A DNA stretch of 64,000 nucleotides from Clostridium amylolyticum (GTDB taxonomy: Bacteria > Bacillota > Clostridia > Clostridiales > Clostridiaceae): NCBI RefSeq assembly GCF_900142075.1, contig NZ_FQZO01000005.1, positions 1 through 64,000 on the forward strand, given 5' to 3'. Under the pieces are notes generated by a model. That model saw only the letters and a program-made list of their open reading frames with translations. It had not been told where the DNA came from and did not search any database. Position 1 is the first letter of the stretch; each line of letters starts with the position of its first letter. The position numbers and the translations under genes are program-made. This document shows, one piece after another, positions 18,601 to 26,924 of this stretch.

Positions 18601-20777
18601 CTAAAAATGGGAAGCCCATAGATGGCACCTATAATATAAAGCTTCACTTACAAGATTTAGCAGGAAATGAATTTAACTTAGATGAAGTTACCATCTATGT
18701 GGACTCCAAAGTCCCTGAGCTCTCTATAGGAAATATAAATAATGGAGCATACTATAACTCTAAGGTTACTCCAGAGTTTTTAATAGAAGATGATTTCTTA
18801 AGCAAACAGGATATTGATAAAGGTGAGCTTATTAATGCTACATTATATACCATTAATTCAGAAACTAAGGCTACTATTACCTCTAAACCTTATAAGCTCG
18901 AATATATAGATAGGCTTCAAGGAAAACTTTTAATTAGAGGAGAATCCATAGAAAACAATAACCTTAGGAATGAACAATATAAAATAGTGGTGCAATTTAA
19001 AGATAAAGCTTCCAAACACAATAATGAAGATTATAAAACCTCTGCGGTAGAATTTGTTATAGATAAAAATAATCCCAATATAAGCTTTAGTGAAGCCAAT
19101 GGAAGAATAATAGAAAATGGGTCCTATTATCAGGGTACTTTCAATCCTATTATTAAAATATCAGATAACTATGCTATAAATACAAAAAGTATAACTTTAA
19201 ATGGAAATCCTTATGGAGGTAATTTTATTACCACAGAAGATGGCATACTCTTTCAAGGTGCAGAAATAAATAGCGATGGCAATTATACCATTAGTGTGAT
19301 GGCTGAGGATAAAGCTACAAATAAGGCTAAACCCTTTGAAATAAACTTTACCCTTGATAATACCAAGCCTGCAATAGAAATTTCAGGAGTTAAGGATGAT
19401 GAATTCAATAATAAAGAAATTACTACTCCTATAATTAAAATTATTGATACAAACAATGCCCTTAACAAGACGGTTTTCAAACTTTCAAAAAATGGAGGAG
19501 CCTTTAACACTATTAATCCTTCTCTATATAATGGAGTTTTTAGTTTTAATGTATCTGAGGAAGGGGAATACAAACTTTTAGTTACTGCAGAAGACTTAGC
19601 AGGAAATTCCTATACCGCTCCTATTTTAACTTTTACTATTGATAGAACTAAACCTATTGTTAAAATCAATGCTGAAGAGGGAGCATTTATTAATACAAAT
19701 AACTTTAAGCCCCTTATAACCACACAAGTACCAGAGGATACAGTCTTTGAAGTATTTATAAATGATACCTACTATAATCCAAATAGTTTGCCTATGCTGC
19801 CTGACGGAGAATATACAGTAAGAGCAAGGGCAAAGGATAAGGCAGGAAATATATCAGAAGAAACGAAAGTTTCTTTCATCCTAGATAGGCTGCCGCCTCA
19901 AATTTTTATACAAGGTTTAGAAGGGTTAATCTTCCATAAGGATGATATTAAATTAAGTATTAGACAAGATGAATTATATGAGAGTATCTTTGAAGTATAT
20001 TTAAATGGCAAGAGGCAATCTGCTAATTCTATAAGTATAAATTCAGAAGGAGAATATATTCTAAAAGTACTGGCTGTAGATAAAGCAAATAATACCAATG
20101 AGAGAACTGTTAAATTCGTTTTGGACAAGACTAAACCCATAATAGAATTTAAAGAACAAATCAACAATAGATTTTTCAGAGAGTTTATTGAACCAATTTT
20201 TGATATAATAGATTCCAGCGACCATAAATATACCATCACCATAGACAACCTGCCCTATGTAAGAGGAAGTTTGCTAGCGGATGGTAAGCACACCCTGATT
20301 ATAGAAGCCACAGACGCTGCAGGTAATGTATCAGATCCAAAGGTTATCACTTTCTTTATAGATAGCACACCTCCTACTATCTTATTTGGAGGTATAGAAG
20401 ATGGAGAAAAATACACTGCCTCAGTAAAACCTGAAATATACTTAGAAGATCTTTCAGATATAACTACACCCACAGTGCTATTAAATGGAAAACAAGTTTA
20501 TGCAAACTCTTTAGATGGCAAAACATTTTTATTAGAGGAGATTACCTCTTTAGGAAACCATGAGTTAACGGTAAAAGCTACTGATAAGCTAGGTAACGAA
20601 ACCACTAAAACCATTAACTTTACTATAACCGGCAATAAATCAGCTGCTTCATTATTAGGTAAGAATAAAGTTATTCTAACTACCTCCGCAGTATCCATAA
20701 TAGCTATTATTCTTGGATTGTTTGCTTTTTTAAAGTTAAGAAAAAAGCCAGAAGATTCAAGTAGGGATACTGAATAG
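15651..20777 (+). CDS. Giant surface protein with about a dozen Ig-like repeats and a C-terminal membrane anchor
   Basis: This 1708-residue protein has a signal peptide at about 1-27 (basic start, hydrophobic core) and ends with one membrane helix at about 1668-1692 plus a short basic/acidic tail. There is no LPxTG motif, so it should stay anchored in the membrane. From about residue 450 it is a series of bacterial Ig-like units of roughly 90 residues, each closing with a KDKAGN-like turn and a strand of the form FTVDxTxPxI. It is divergent from the T7SS kinase and is the only plus-strand gene of that region. A role as envelope-spanning or adhesive partner of the secretion system is possible but unproven. 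Confidence 0.82.
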   Translation: MNRKKIIALILAFLVSSSMLPKVETSAEITNDTAKDYILSQNYIREKPEEITSLTSKDSSKVDISDVTGENDFASYFVLSHSNNFVEVNKMSSEKIIPVIDLSKLSLIGLETINYEITKTNKSTKAVTKEKFSYSGVKSKVYKLPDIVTTNLESVTITYNVLGLLGQEKKSKKIIYEDFVAPKLSIKNLQYTLAPESSSMNLKFNVEAQNDSLIPEKSAIYLNDALINDTKINYDEINKVYNVSLNIPKWNSNLNIDTIDFFAADEAYNIGKASIKNFPLVNFDNWYDKKVIADKDLKVTGSLGSGITSLKVDEQAAVIDKGKFIGKVNSSQGTLTAEYSYNGLPIIFIADYVKDDKGPTFNSVTVNSYKVENQGILYIKSPDNLIIKGTLSDNYLTKYISLKSVSYTLKNGWIKKLDLSSLANEGKYTINNGSFNLDFNLENINNNDLSTITLIAQDNLANESEAFSFNILVDTVSPEVSIGTGSSQTDFKPFNDGISSKSPFTPCIKVTDENLDEDTSTIEVKAEGESMLPSDSFTTTLKDDTKFIKSNNYYSFKTPLMKDGNYTIIANIKDKSGNTASYTVNFSVDNENPLIKISGLEKFTFPDYAANVDLVTPRVVISDINKDSASITVVKDNEEGPVYENPKAYEENPITLPSADGKTLEGTYTLTVNAKDKAGNSSADSFTFTVDRTSPVIEGIYIENDGNYKDKNLDNEEYYRHYFNPSVAVKENNIDKQNSKFIVNNKAYSFGHANVEFIKGRYVLKNVINEDGIYNLKVHVEDTAGNTTSDISREFYVDTDIAKVSIINDFKNGYLQSLTPILQIDDQFLKKEDLKSEEYIIASLYTIDVTTNLYKSKKDYGFEFKSKVGKTITLQGTDYIPSNNPGEKYMLEVLIKDKAGKGNKEDYIKETKFFYIDNIKPNANFLNINHGTYYRNPEDPSVIITEQHLDKDNSFFTVNNEIYNFNHSNVVYDDGKYTLKNVVTKNGKPIDGTYNIKLHLQDLAGNEFNLDEVTIYVDSKVPELSIGNINNGAYYNSKVTPEFLIEDDFLSKQDIDKGELINATLYTINSETKATITSKPYKLEYIDRLQGKLLIRGESIENNNLRNEQYKIVVQFKDKASKHNNEDYKTSAVEFVIDKNNPNISFSEANGRIIENGSYYQGTFNPIIKISDNYAINTKSITLNGNPYGGNFITTEDGILFQGAEINSDGNYTISVMAEDKATNKAKPFEINFTLDNTKPAIEISGVKDDEFNNKEITTPIIKIIDTNNALNKTVFKLSKNGGAFNTINPSLYNGVFSFNVSEEGEYKLLVTAEDLAGNSYTAPILTFTIDRTKPIVKINAEEGAFINTNNFKPLITTQVPEDTVFEVFINDTYYNPNSLPMLPDGEYTVRARAKDKAGNISEETKVSFILDRLPPQIFIQGLEGLIFHKDDIKLSIRQDELYESIFEVYLNGKRQSANSISINSEGEYILKVLAVDKANNTNERTVKFVLDKTKPIIEFKEQINNRFFREFIEPIFDIIDSSDHKYTITIDNLPYVRGSLLADGKHTLIIEATDAAGNVSDPKVITFFIDSTPPTILFGGIEDGEKYTASVKPEIYLEDLSDITTPTVLLNGKQVYANSLDGKTFLLEEITSLGNHELTVKATDKLGNETTKTINFTITGNKSAASLLGKNKVILTTSAVSIIAIILGLFAFLKLRKKPEDSSRDTE

Positions 20778-20804
20778 TCAATGCTTTTTAAGTCTTAATC
20801 CATA

Positions 20805-20866
20805 ATAATATAAAAATATTAGCCTGGTAGTAAAACTTTACTACCAGGCTAATATTTTTATATTAT
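20805..20866. terminator. Strong bidirectional terminator
   Basis: A perfect 30-bp stem (20805-20834 with 20837-20866) has a two-base loop, a GC-rich core AGCCTGGTAGTAAA and A/T-rich flanks that give T-runs on both strands. It separates the plus-strand Ig-repeat gene from the converging thiW region. Confidence 0.9.
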
Positions 20867-20897
20867 AACTTATTATGTATTAATTTTGAAAACTTAT

Positions 20898-20990
20898 TTA
20901 TTTTATAACCTTTAATGTTTCTTTTTTCTTAATTAAGAAATAATCAGTAATTACCACGGCAAATAATGGAGCAAATACTGAGGCTAGGAA
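20898..20990 (-). pseudogene. cytX: C-terminal remnant of a CytX-type hydroxymethylpyrimidine permease
   Basis: In the frame starting at 20990, right after the thiW stop, 30 codons without a start read FLASVFAPLFAVVITDYFLI followed by KKKETLKVIK and a TAA. This is the typical end of NCS1-family permeases such as CytX, where the last helix ends in a TDYFxxKK motif. CytX genes are commonly TPP-riboswitch controlled and transport a thiamine precursor. The body of the gene is missing, so an in-place deletion has joined its 3' tail to thiW. The family call rests on this short tail only. Confidence 0.6.
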
Positions 20991-21476
20991 TCACTTGGTT
21001 GCTTTAGAATAGTCTAGCATCTTAAGAATAAAGTATCCTATGATACTGCCTCCTAAAGTGCTTATTAAAAATGGCACCACAAAAAATAATGCAGCTAAAT
21101 TTTTTCCCATAATAAATTTAGCTATGGGAAAAGCTAATAAACCTCCTAAAATTCCAGTGCCAAATATTTCTCCTGCCACTGCTAAAGATATTTTCTTAGT
21201 CTTTTTATACATAAATCCTGCTATAAAGGCTCCTATCATACTTCCTGGAAAAGCTAATAGGGAACCTGTTCCTAATATATTTCTCATTAGGGAAATACAA
21301 AAGGCAATGGCAACCGCATAACCAGGTCCAAGTATTACAGCTGCTATGACGTTGATTATGTGTTGTACTGGGAAACATTTTGATACTCCTATAGGTATAA
21401 AAATAACATTGCCTGTAATTATTCCTATAGCTGCAAGAAGTGATGATAACGTGATTTTCTTACTTTCCAAATACAA
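20991..21476 (-). CDS. thiW: ThiW, ECF-type S component for a thiamine precursor
   Basis: This 161-residue, five- to six-helix membrane protein has the ThiW features: VIFIPIGVSKCFPVQHIINVI near the start, LGPGYAVAIAFCISLMRN and GTGSLLAFPGSMIGAF in the middle, and TLGGSIIGYF at the end. ThiW is the substrate-binding S component that takes up hydroxyethylthiazole or a related precursor using the shared ECF energising module, which is not encoded here. A TPP riboswitch with its own terminator lies upstream, so expression should fall when thiamine pyrophosphate is plentiful. The gene is followed directly by the cytX remnant. Confidence 0.9.
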   Translation of the reverse strand: MYLESKKITLSSLLAAIGIITGNVIFIPIGVSKCFPVQHIINVIAAVILGPGYAVAIAFCISLMRNILGTGSLLAFPGSMIGAFIAGFMYKKTKKISLAVAGEIFGTGILGGLLAFPIAKFIMGKNLAALFFVVPFLISTLGGSIIGYFILKMLDYSKATK

Positions 21477-21547
21477 GATCTCCTTTCTGAAAATAATATA
21501 AAAATTAAGGACCTATATTCTGGAAACTTTCAGGTAGGATTTGTGAT

Positions 21548-21583
21548 AAAAAAATAAGACACAAATCCATAGGATCTGTGTCT
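21548..21583 (-). terminator. Expression-platform terminator of the TPP riboswitch
   Basis: On the minus strand AGACACAGATCC pairs with GGATTTGTGTCT (one wobble) and is followed by TATTTTTTTATC. It lies between the riboswitch aptamer and thiW and is the expected off-state terminator. Confidence 0.85.
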
Positions 21584-21620
21584 AAACATACTAATAAACA
21601 TATAGCTCATCAATAAACAA

Positions 21621-21710
21621 CTTCCTACGCTGGCATGATCCAGTTCAGGTTCATAGGGTCAAAGAATTAAGGTTCTTTATCTCAGCTGGCCAAATCCAGC
21701 CCCCCTGTGT
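21621..21710 (-). ncRNA. TPP (THI element) riboswitch
   Basis: The minus strand carries the conserved core elements: GGGGGGCTGG near 21705, GGCCAGCTGAGA, GACCCTATGAACCTGA and CTGGATCATGCCAGCGTAGG near 21625. The GCTGAGA and the TGAACCTGA...CTGGAT...GCCAGCG blocks are diagnostic of thiamine pyrophosphate aptamers. It controls thiW, and formerly cytX. Confidence 0.95.
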
Positions 21711-21776
21711 TATATTACATATTCTATTTTTAACAAATTAATCATAGCACATGAGATAGTGAGGTTCAATATTTTT

Positions 21777-22723
21777 TTACTTCCTTGAAAATAGTTTTTC
21801 AAGAAATTTAAAGAATCCTCCTGAAGAATTTTCTTCTGGCTCTTGTATAGCAAGGTCTACTAAGGTCATAATCCCTTCTAGGGATTGTGCTATGGCTATA
21901 AACCTTCCACTATGACAAAATACAGAATCTTTTACTCCTGTAACTTTAGCTAGTTCTTCGTCCCTTTTTCCTGCCCAAGCCTTAGGAAACTTTTTTCTAT
22001 CCTCTCCATTATAATCTCTTACACTTTGAGCGGCATAATTGACCTTACTTTTATATACTACGTAAAGTACTTCCTTTGCCTCATCAATATTTTTAAGCAC
22101 CTCGCCATAAGGGCAATAAGTATCCAGCACTAAAACTTCAGGTCTTACTCTGCTTTTATATGCATTTTCTACTAATTCTCTAGATTTAAATACAGAAAGC
22201 TTGTGACTTATTTTATTTCTTAAAACTGATGATGCAACATTTACCGCTTCATTAAAGGCTTTATCTTCATCATTTTCTTTATACCAAGGTGGGTTAAACC
22301 CAGATATTATGGTAGAAATATTTAAAATGGGTATAGTGGTTTCTCCTATTTTAACCCCGTTATCTAAGGCATCCATTCCTTCAATAACGGCTCTATCAAT
22401 GTAATTATAAAGTAAATCCACCTCTTCATCCTTTAATGATGGCTCTTTAACTTTATTACTTCCTTACCAAAGCCTCTCCATATAAGTCCACAAGCTGCAT
22501 AAGGCGTTCCATTTTCTCTATAGATTTTATCCATGCCATGGTGGTCAAACTCTCCGCCACCCACATCATATACAATATCTAAAGTCTTCAGCACATTTTC
22601 ATCTCTGGTTCTAGTTAACTCTATTTCATAAACTTCCTTAAGAATTGCTGTGGCCATTACTTCATCTGCATGGAATCTTCCGTCATGAGTTCCAACTCGT
22701 CTAAATTGCTTTTTATTATCCAA
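21777..22723 (-). pseudogene. MYG1/UPF0160-family DHH-type phosphoesterase, interrupted by a frameshift
   Basis: Two adjacent frames together form one gene. The first part (22433-22723) has VGTHDGRFHADEV and DVGGGEFDHHG, the metal-binding DHH-like motifs of the MYG1/UPF0160 family, and then runs into a stop after KLKSHH. The rest continues in another frame from about 22450 (VKEPSLKDEEVDLLYNYIDR) to 21777. A one-base loss in the AAAG tract near 22450 explains it. Family members are predicted nucleases or phosphoesterases of about 300 residues, and the combined length agrees. A sequencing error or programmed slippage are alternatives. The TTG start at 22723 has a weak ribosome binding site. Confidence 0.82.
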
Positions 22724-22814
22724 TGCTTATAACACATCCTTAACAACATTTATTATCACAAATATACTATGACTTATATTTATAGTTTCTATTATACACT
22801 TAATCTGATACTTT

Positions 22815-24653
22815 TTATTCTAAAACCATAGACTTACTTTGCATTTCTTTTTCTTCAAGAAGCTGATTGGTATATAGATTATAATAGTACCCTTTCCTTC
22901 TTATTAACTCCCTATGACTGCCTGCTTCAATGATTTTGCCTTTTTTAATTACAAGGATTTTATCGGAGGATACTATGGTGGAAAGCCTATGTGCTACCAC
23001 AAAGCTGGTTCTATGATGTAAAACCTTCTCAATGGCATTTTGTATCATTCTTTCTGTTTCAGTATCTATGGAAGAGGTAGCTTCATCTAATACAAAGAGA
23101 GCAGGGTCAGCCACTATAGCTCTAGCAAAGGATATAAGCTGTTTTTCTCCTGTAGATAAATTTCCTCCTCCTTCACCAACCTCTGAATCATAACCCTTTT
23201 CCATATTCATTATAAAGCTATGAGCATTTACAAGCTTAGCAGCTTTTTCAACCTCTTCATCAGTAGCATTTAACTTTCCATATTTTATATTATCTTTTAT
23301 AGTTCCACTAAAGAGATGAGGGCTTTGAAGTACATAACCGATGTTAGATTGAAGCCATAGAAGGGATCTTTCTCTATAATCTACTCCATCGATTAAAATC
23401 TCTCCCTTAGTAGGCTCATAAAACCTACAAAGCAAATTTACTATGGTGCTTTTTCCAGAGCCTGTTTCTCCCACTAAAGCTATGGTTTCACCTCTTTTTA
23501 CCTTTAAGTTAAAGTTTTCTAATACCTTTTCTCCATTTTTATAGGAAAAATATACATTTTTAAATTCTATATCTCCATGGATCTTTTCCCAATTTTCTTT
23601 TTTAGCATGGAACAAATCTCCATACTTATCTATTACATCTTTTCTGTCCCAAATATCTGGTTCTGTTTCTATAAGGGATATTATTCTTTCTGCAGAAGCT
23701 TGGGCATTTTGAAGTTCTGCTAAAGTGGCTGCCAGCTGACTTACTGGGTCAAAAAACTGAATGGTATAGGAAATAAACATTACAAAAGTACCATAGGATA
23801 TGGCTTCTGAAATTACGCTTTTACCCCCTATCCATAAAGCAAATCCTGTGCCTATGCTACCTAAAGACAATACTACAGGAAGAAATAATGCTGAAAACAT
23901 TGCTGCTTTCACTGCAGAATTTCTCATATTTGAAGCATCAGCTCTAAATTCCTTTAAGTTATCCTCTTCTCTAACCAAAGTTTTAGTGGTTTTTGCCCCC
24001 GAAACTTCTTCACTAAAATCTGCAGTTAACTGGGAATTAATCTTTCTTACTTTTCTATAGGACTTTAAAATTTTCTTTTGAAAATAAACCCCTATAATAA
24101 ATATAACTGGAACCACGCTCATACTTATAAGGGTTAGCTTAACGTTGTTATAAAGCATTATACCTATAAAGGCGCTCATCATAACTAAAGCCCATACCAT
24201 ATCAATTAATCCCCAGGATATTATCTCACTAAGCCTTGCCACATCTGAGGTCATTCTTGCCATAAGCCATCCCACTGAGGAGTTATCGTAGTAAGAAAAG
24301 GATAGCTGTTGCAGCCTTTTAAACCCTAAATTTCTTATATGATATGCCAGATGGGTTTCGATCTTACCCGCTTGCATTATAAAAAGTTTTACATTTAGAG
24401 CTTGAAAAGCTATTACGCAAAAATATAGCAATGCAAACTTTTCTAGACCTTCAGAGGTTTTATTAGCTATGAAATTGTCAATAGCATACCTAGTTAAAAG
24501 AGGCATCAAGGCATCTATTCCTGCCACAAACATCATTAAAAAACCTAATAGAAATAACCCCTTTTTAAATTCATACAGATATTTGAAAAGTCTCTTCCAT
24601 ATACCTACATTTAATTTTTCTGTACTTTTATTTTCATCTATTCTAGAGGACAT
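22815..24653 (-). CDS. bmrD: ABC multidrug exporter half-transporter (BmrD/YheH-like)
   Basis: This 612-residue half-transporter has six membrane helices (about 35-330) and a C-terminal nucleotide-binding domain with Walker A GETGSGKST, the Q-loop and Walker B LFVLDEATSS with the catalytic Glu. Its signature is the non-standard LSTGEKQ. It starts 16 bp after the partner gene's stop, with a GGGAG site. With the 601-residue partner it should form a heterodimeric exporter with one canonical and one degenerate ATP site, as in the BmrC/BmrD type. Substrates are likely amphiphilic drugs. The gene symbol is by analogy. Confidence 0.85.
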   Translation of the reverse strand: MSSRIDENKSTEKLNVGIWKRLFKYLYEFKKGLFLLGFLMMFVAGIDALMPLLTRYAIDNFIANKTSEGLEKFALLYFCVIAFQALNVKLFIMQAGKIETHLAYHIRNLGFKRLQQLSFSYYDNSSVGWLMARMTSDVARLSEIISWGLIDMVWALVMMSAFIGIMLYNNVKLTLISMSVVPVIFIIGVYFQKKILKSYRKVRKINSQLTADFSEEVSGAKTTKTLVREEDNLKEFRADASNMRNSAVKAAMFSALFLPVVLSLGSIGTGFALWIGGKSVISEAISYGTFVMFISYTIQFFDPVSQLAATLAELQNAQASAERIISLIETEPDIWDRKDVIDKYGDLFHAKKENWEKIHGDIEFKNVYFSYKNGEKVLENFNLKVKRGETIALVGETGSGKSTIVNLLCRFYEPTKGEILIDGVDYRERSLLWLQSNIGYVLQSPHLFSGTIKDNIKYGKLNATDEEVEKAAKLVNAHSFIMNMEKGYDSEVGEGGGNLSTGEKQLISFARAIVADPALFVLDEATSSIDTETERMIQNAIEKVLHHRTSFVVAHRLSTIVSSDKILVIKKGKIIEAGSHRELIRRKGYYYNLYTNQLLEEKEMQSKSMVLE

Positions 24654-24668
24654 AGCATCATCTCCCTT

Positions 24669-26474
24669 CTATTCATTAGAAGCTTTCATGTCTTCTTCAT
24701 TAAAGTCTTCTAAGGAGTTTTGAATTTCCCATATTCTTTTATAAACCCCTTCTTTTTTAACTAGCTCTTCATGGTTACCGATATTTTCTATTTCACCATG
24801 GTTTAAAACTACTATTTTGTCAGCACTCATAACTGTAGATATTCTATGAGAGATTATAAAAGTTGTGTTGTCCTTACTTTGCTTTTTTAATTCTTCTCTA
24901 ATTATTCTGTCCGTGCCAGAATCTACAGCACTTAAAGAATCATCAAAAATAAGTATAGGCATATTTTTTATAAGAGTTCTGGCAATGGCTACTCTTTGCC
25001 TTTGTCCTCCTGACAGGGTCACTCCTTTTTCTCCAACCACAGTATCATAACCTCTTTCAAAGGAAGTTATAACCTCGTGCACTGCTGCAGCAGTAGCTGC
25101 CTTTTCAATTTCTATATCTTTAGCATCTAACTTTGCTATTTTAATATTTTCCTTTATAGTTCTTGAATAAAGAAATGGTTCTTGAAGCACAATGCCAATA
25201 TTACTTCTTATCCACTTTCTTTCAATATCCTTAAGCTCTATACCGTCAATTTTAATGGAACCGCTATTATAGTCATAAAGTCTTAATAAAAGATGAACTA
25301 ATGAAGACTTTCCAGAACCTGTAGGCCCTACAATAGCAATAGTTTCACCTTTTTTAACATTAAAGCTAATGTCCTTTATTATTTCAGTATCCTTTTCATA
25401 TTGGAAACTTACATTCTCAAAGCTTATTTCTCCTTTAATTTCTGGCTTTAAAGCCTTTCCATACTCTTGCTCTACAGGTGTATCAAGAATATTTGTAATT
25501 CTTCCTAGAGAAACAGACATTTTACCCATATCTGATAAGATTCTTCCTAGCTGTCTTACAGGCCATAACAGCATCCCTTCATAGGTGTTAAAAACCACCA
25601 GGGTACCTAGACTTATCTCACCTTTATTAGCAAAATATATCCCTGATATTAAAACTAGTCCAATTTGAACCATACAAAGTAAATCGGATATGGACCAATA
25701 ATTTGAAAGTAAATTTATTAGTTTATAGTTTAAATCTCTATATTTTTTGTTTTCTTTTTCATACTTTTCTATTTCAAAGGTTTGCCTTCCAAAAGCTTTT
25801 ACCACTCTTACTCCGCTTAAGTTTTCTTGAAGTATGGAAGTTAAAACTCCTTCTTGCGTATCAGCCTTCTCAAAATTATATTTTATCTTGTAAAAAAAGA
25901 TATATGAAAACAAGAATATTAAAGGCACTATACACATAGCAATAAGAGTCATTTTTTTGTTTAAAGATAGCATCATTATTAATGCCGATGCTACAATAAA
26001 CACCGCTCTGCCTATATCAACTAGCTGCATGGCAAAAAATCTTCTTACAGTATCTACATCAGAGGTGCATCTTTGTATCAAATCACCAGATTCTGAGTTT
26101 ACATGATAGCCATAAGGCAGGTTTTGTATATGGTCATAAAGCTTCTCTCTTACATTCTTTGCTATATTTTCAGCAGCTTGAGAAGATAACTTTCCCCTTA
26201 GGAATAAAAAGATTCCTCTAGTGGTAGTTAAGATCACTAAACATAGGGAGCATATCCATAAATTTCTCCAAAGCACTTCTCTACCACCTAGTAATTTTAT
26301 TAAATTTTCTATAGGTTCTGGTGCATTTAATGGATTGTTGGCAATGATAGAGTCTATGGTAATTTTTATAATCATAGGTTCTAGCATTGCTATAAAGGTT
26401 GATATTGCTATAGAAATAATGGCAGCAATATATAGGGCAATATTTCCTTTAATTAGTTTTAAAAGTTTTTTCAA
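24669..26474 (-). CDS. bmrC: ABC multidrug exporter half-transporter (BmrC/YheI-like)
   Basis: This 601-residue half-transporter has six membrane helices and a nucleotide-binding domain with Walker A GPTGSGKSS and signature LSGGQRQR. Walker B is LIFDDSLSAVD, with Asp in place of the catalytic Glu, marking the degenerate half of a heterodimer. The TTG start at 26474 has a modest ribosome binding site. It is the first structural gene after a leader region containing a 30-codon ORF and two terminators (26523-26864), so expression is probably controlled by ribosome-dependent attenuation, as for the bmrCD genes of bacilli. Confidence 0.85.
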   Translation of the reverse strand: MKKLLKLIKGNIALYIAAIISIAISTFIAMLEPMIIKITIDSIIANNPLNAPEPIENLIKLLGGREVLWRNLWICSLCLVILTTTRGIFLFLRGKLSSQAAENIAKNVREKLYDHIQNLPYGYHVNSESGDLIQRCTSDVDTVRRFFAMQLVDIGRAVFIVASALIMMLSLNKKMTLIAMCIVPLIFLFSYIFFYKIKYNFEKADTQEGVLTSILQENLSGVRVVKAFGRQTFEIEKYEKENKKYRDLNYKLINLLSNYWSISDLLCMVQIGLVLISGIYFANKGEISLGTLVVFNTYEGMLLWPVRQLGRILSDMGKMSVSLGRITNILDTPVEQEYGKALKPEIKGEISFENVSFQYEKDTEIIKDISFNVKKGETIAIVGPTGSGKSSLVHLLLRLYDYNSGSIKIDGIELKDIERKWIRSNIGIVLQEPFLYSRTIKENIKIAKLDAKDIEIEKAATAAAVHEVITSFERGYDTVVGEKGVTLSGGQRQRVAIARTLIKNMPILIFDDSLSAVDSGTDRIIREELKKQSKDNTTFIISHRISTVMSADKIVVLNHGEIENIGNHEELVKKEGVYKRIWEIQNSLEDFNEEDMKASNE

Positions 26475-26522
26475 TGTGATTCACCAACTTTCTTTCTCTC
26501 TTAAATAAAATAAAAATTAAAA

Positions 26523-26563
26523 ATAATAAAAATAAAAAGCCCAGGAAATCTATTCCAAGGCTT
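26523..26563 (-). terminator. Second leader terminator of the ABC exporter operon
   Basis: On the minus strand AAGCCTTGGAA pairs with TTCCTGGGCTT (one mismatch, one wobble) and is followed by TTTATTTTTATT. It lies 49 bp before the exporter start codon. Confidence 0.75.
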
Positions 26564-26641
26564 AATAAACAAAGGATTGTTTTTAAGTAAATATTATAAT
26601 TTTTATGCAAGCATAATAATTTTAATAAAACCCTCCAAAAT

Positions 26642-26674
26642 ATAAAAAGCCATAGGTAACACCACCTATGGCTT
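26642..26674 (-). terminator. First leader terminator of the ABC exporter operon
   Basis: On the minus strand AAGCCATAGGT and ACCTATGGCTT form a perfect 11-bp stem with a six-base loop, followed by TTTATATTTT. It starts 23 bases after the stop of the leader ORF. Its 5' arm can pair instead with ACCTAGG (26717-26711) in the leader ORF. Confidence 0.9.
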
Positions 26675-26697
26675 GCATACATTAACAAAGAAATTTA

Positions 26698-26790
26698 TTA
26701 AAGAACCCCACCTAGGTCGTGCATATATAATTGATTAAGTTGTACGTTTAAAATTCCATTGATAGCTGCATATTTAATATTGGCTAACAT
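26698..26790 (-). CDS. Leader peptide (30 codons) of the ABC exporter operon
   Basis: An ATG at 26790 follows a GGAGG site by eight bases and opens a 30-residue ORF beginning MLANIKYAAING and ending LYMHDLGGVL. A canonical promoter lies 46 bp upstream and an intrinsic terminator directly downstream. The ORF's 3' end contains ACCTAGG, which is complementary to the 5' arm of that terminator with one bulge. Ribosome stalling early in the ORF would leave this segment free to block the terminator. The arrangement matches the BmrB leader upstream of bmrCD, though the peptide itself was not compared. Confidence 0.75.
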   Translation of the reverse strand: MLANIKYAAINGILNVQLNQLYMHDLGGVL

Positions 26791-26835
26791 GTTCGCGACC
26801 TCCGTTCTTTAATAATTAAGATTTAATACATTTCC

Positions 26836-26864
26836 ATTATATGCTTTAATTTTCCAAATAGCAA
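26836..26864 (-). promoter_or_regulatory. Sigma-A promoter of the ABC exporter leader
   Basis: TTGCTA (26864-26859) and TATAAT (26841-26836) are separated by 17 bp. Transcription should start near 26829, about 40 bases before the leader ORF. Confidence 0.7.
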
Positions 26865-26924
26865 TACATTTTTAAAATAAATATATAAATACCCAAAATC
26901 CTATATAATTTCTAATATATAACT

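Noticed and set aside
15651..20777. Sortase anchoring of the Ig-repeat protein
   Set aside because: No LPxTG-like motif precedes the C-terminal helix, so membrane anchoring is the better reading.
26449..26688. 79-codon minus-strand ORF upstream of the ABC exporter
   Set aside because: It runs through both leader terminators, has no ribosome binding site, and its hydrophobic composition comes from the T-rich stems; the 30-codon leader ORF explains the region better.
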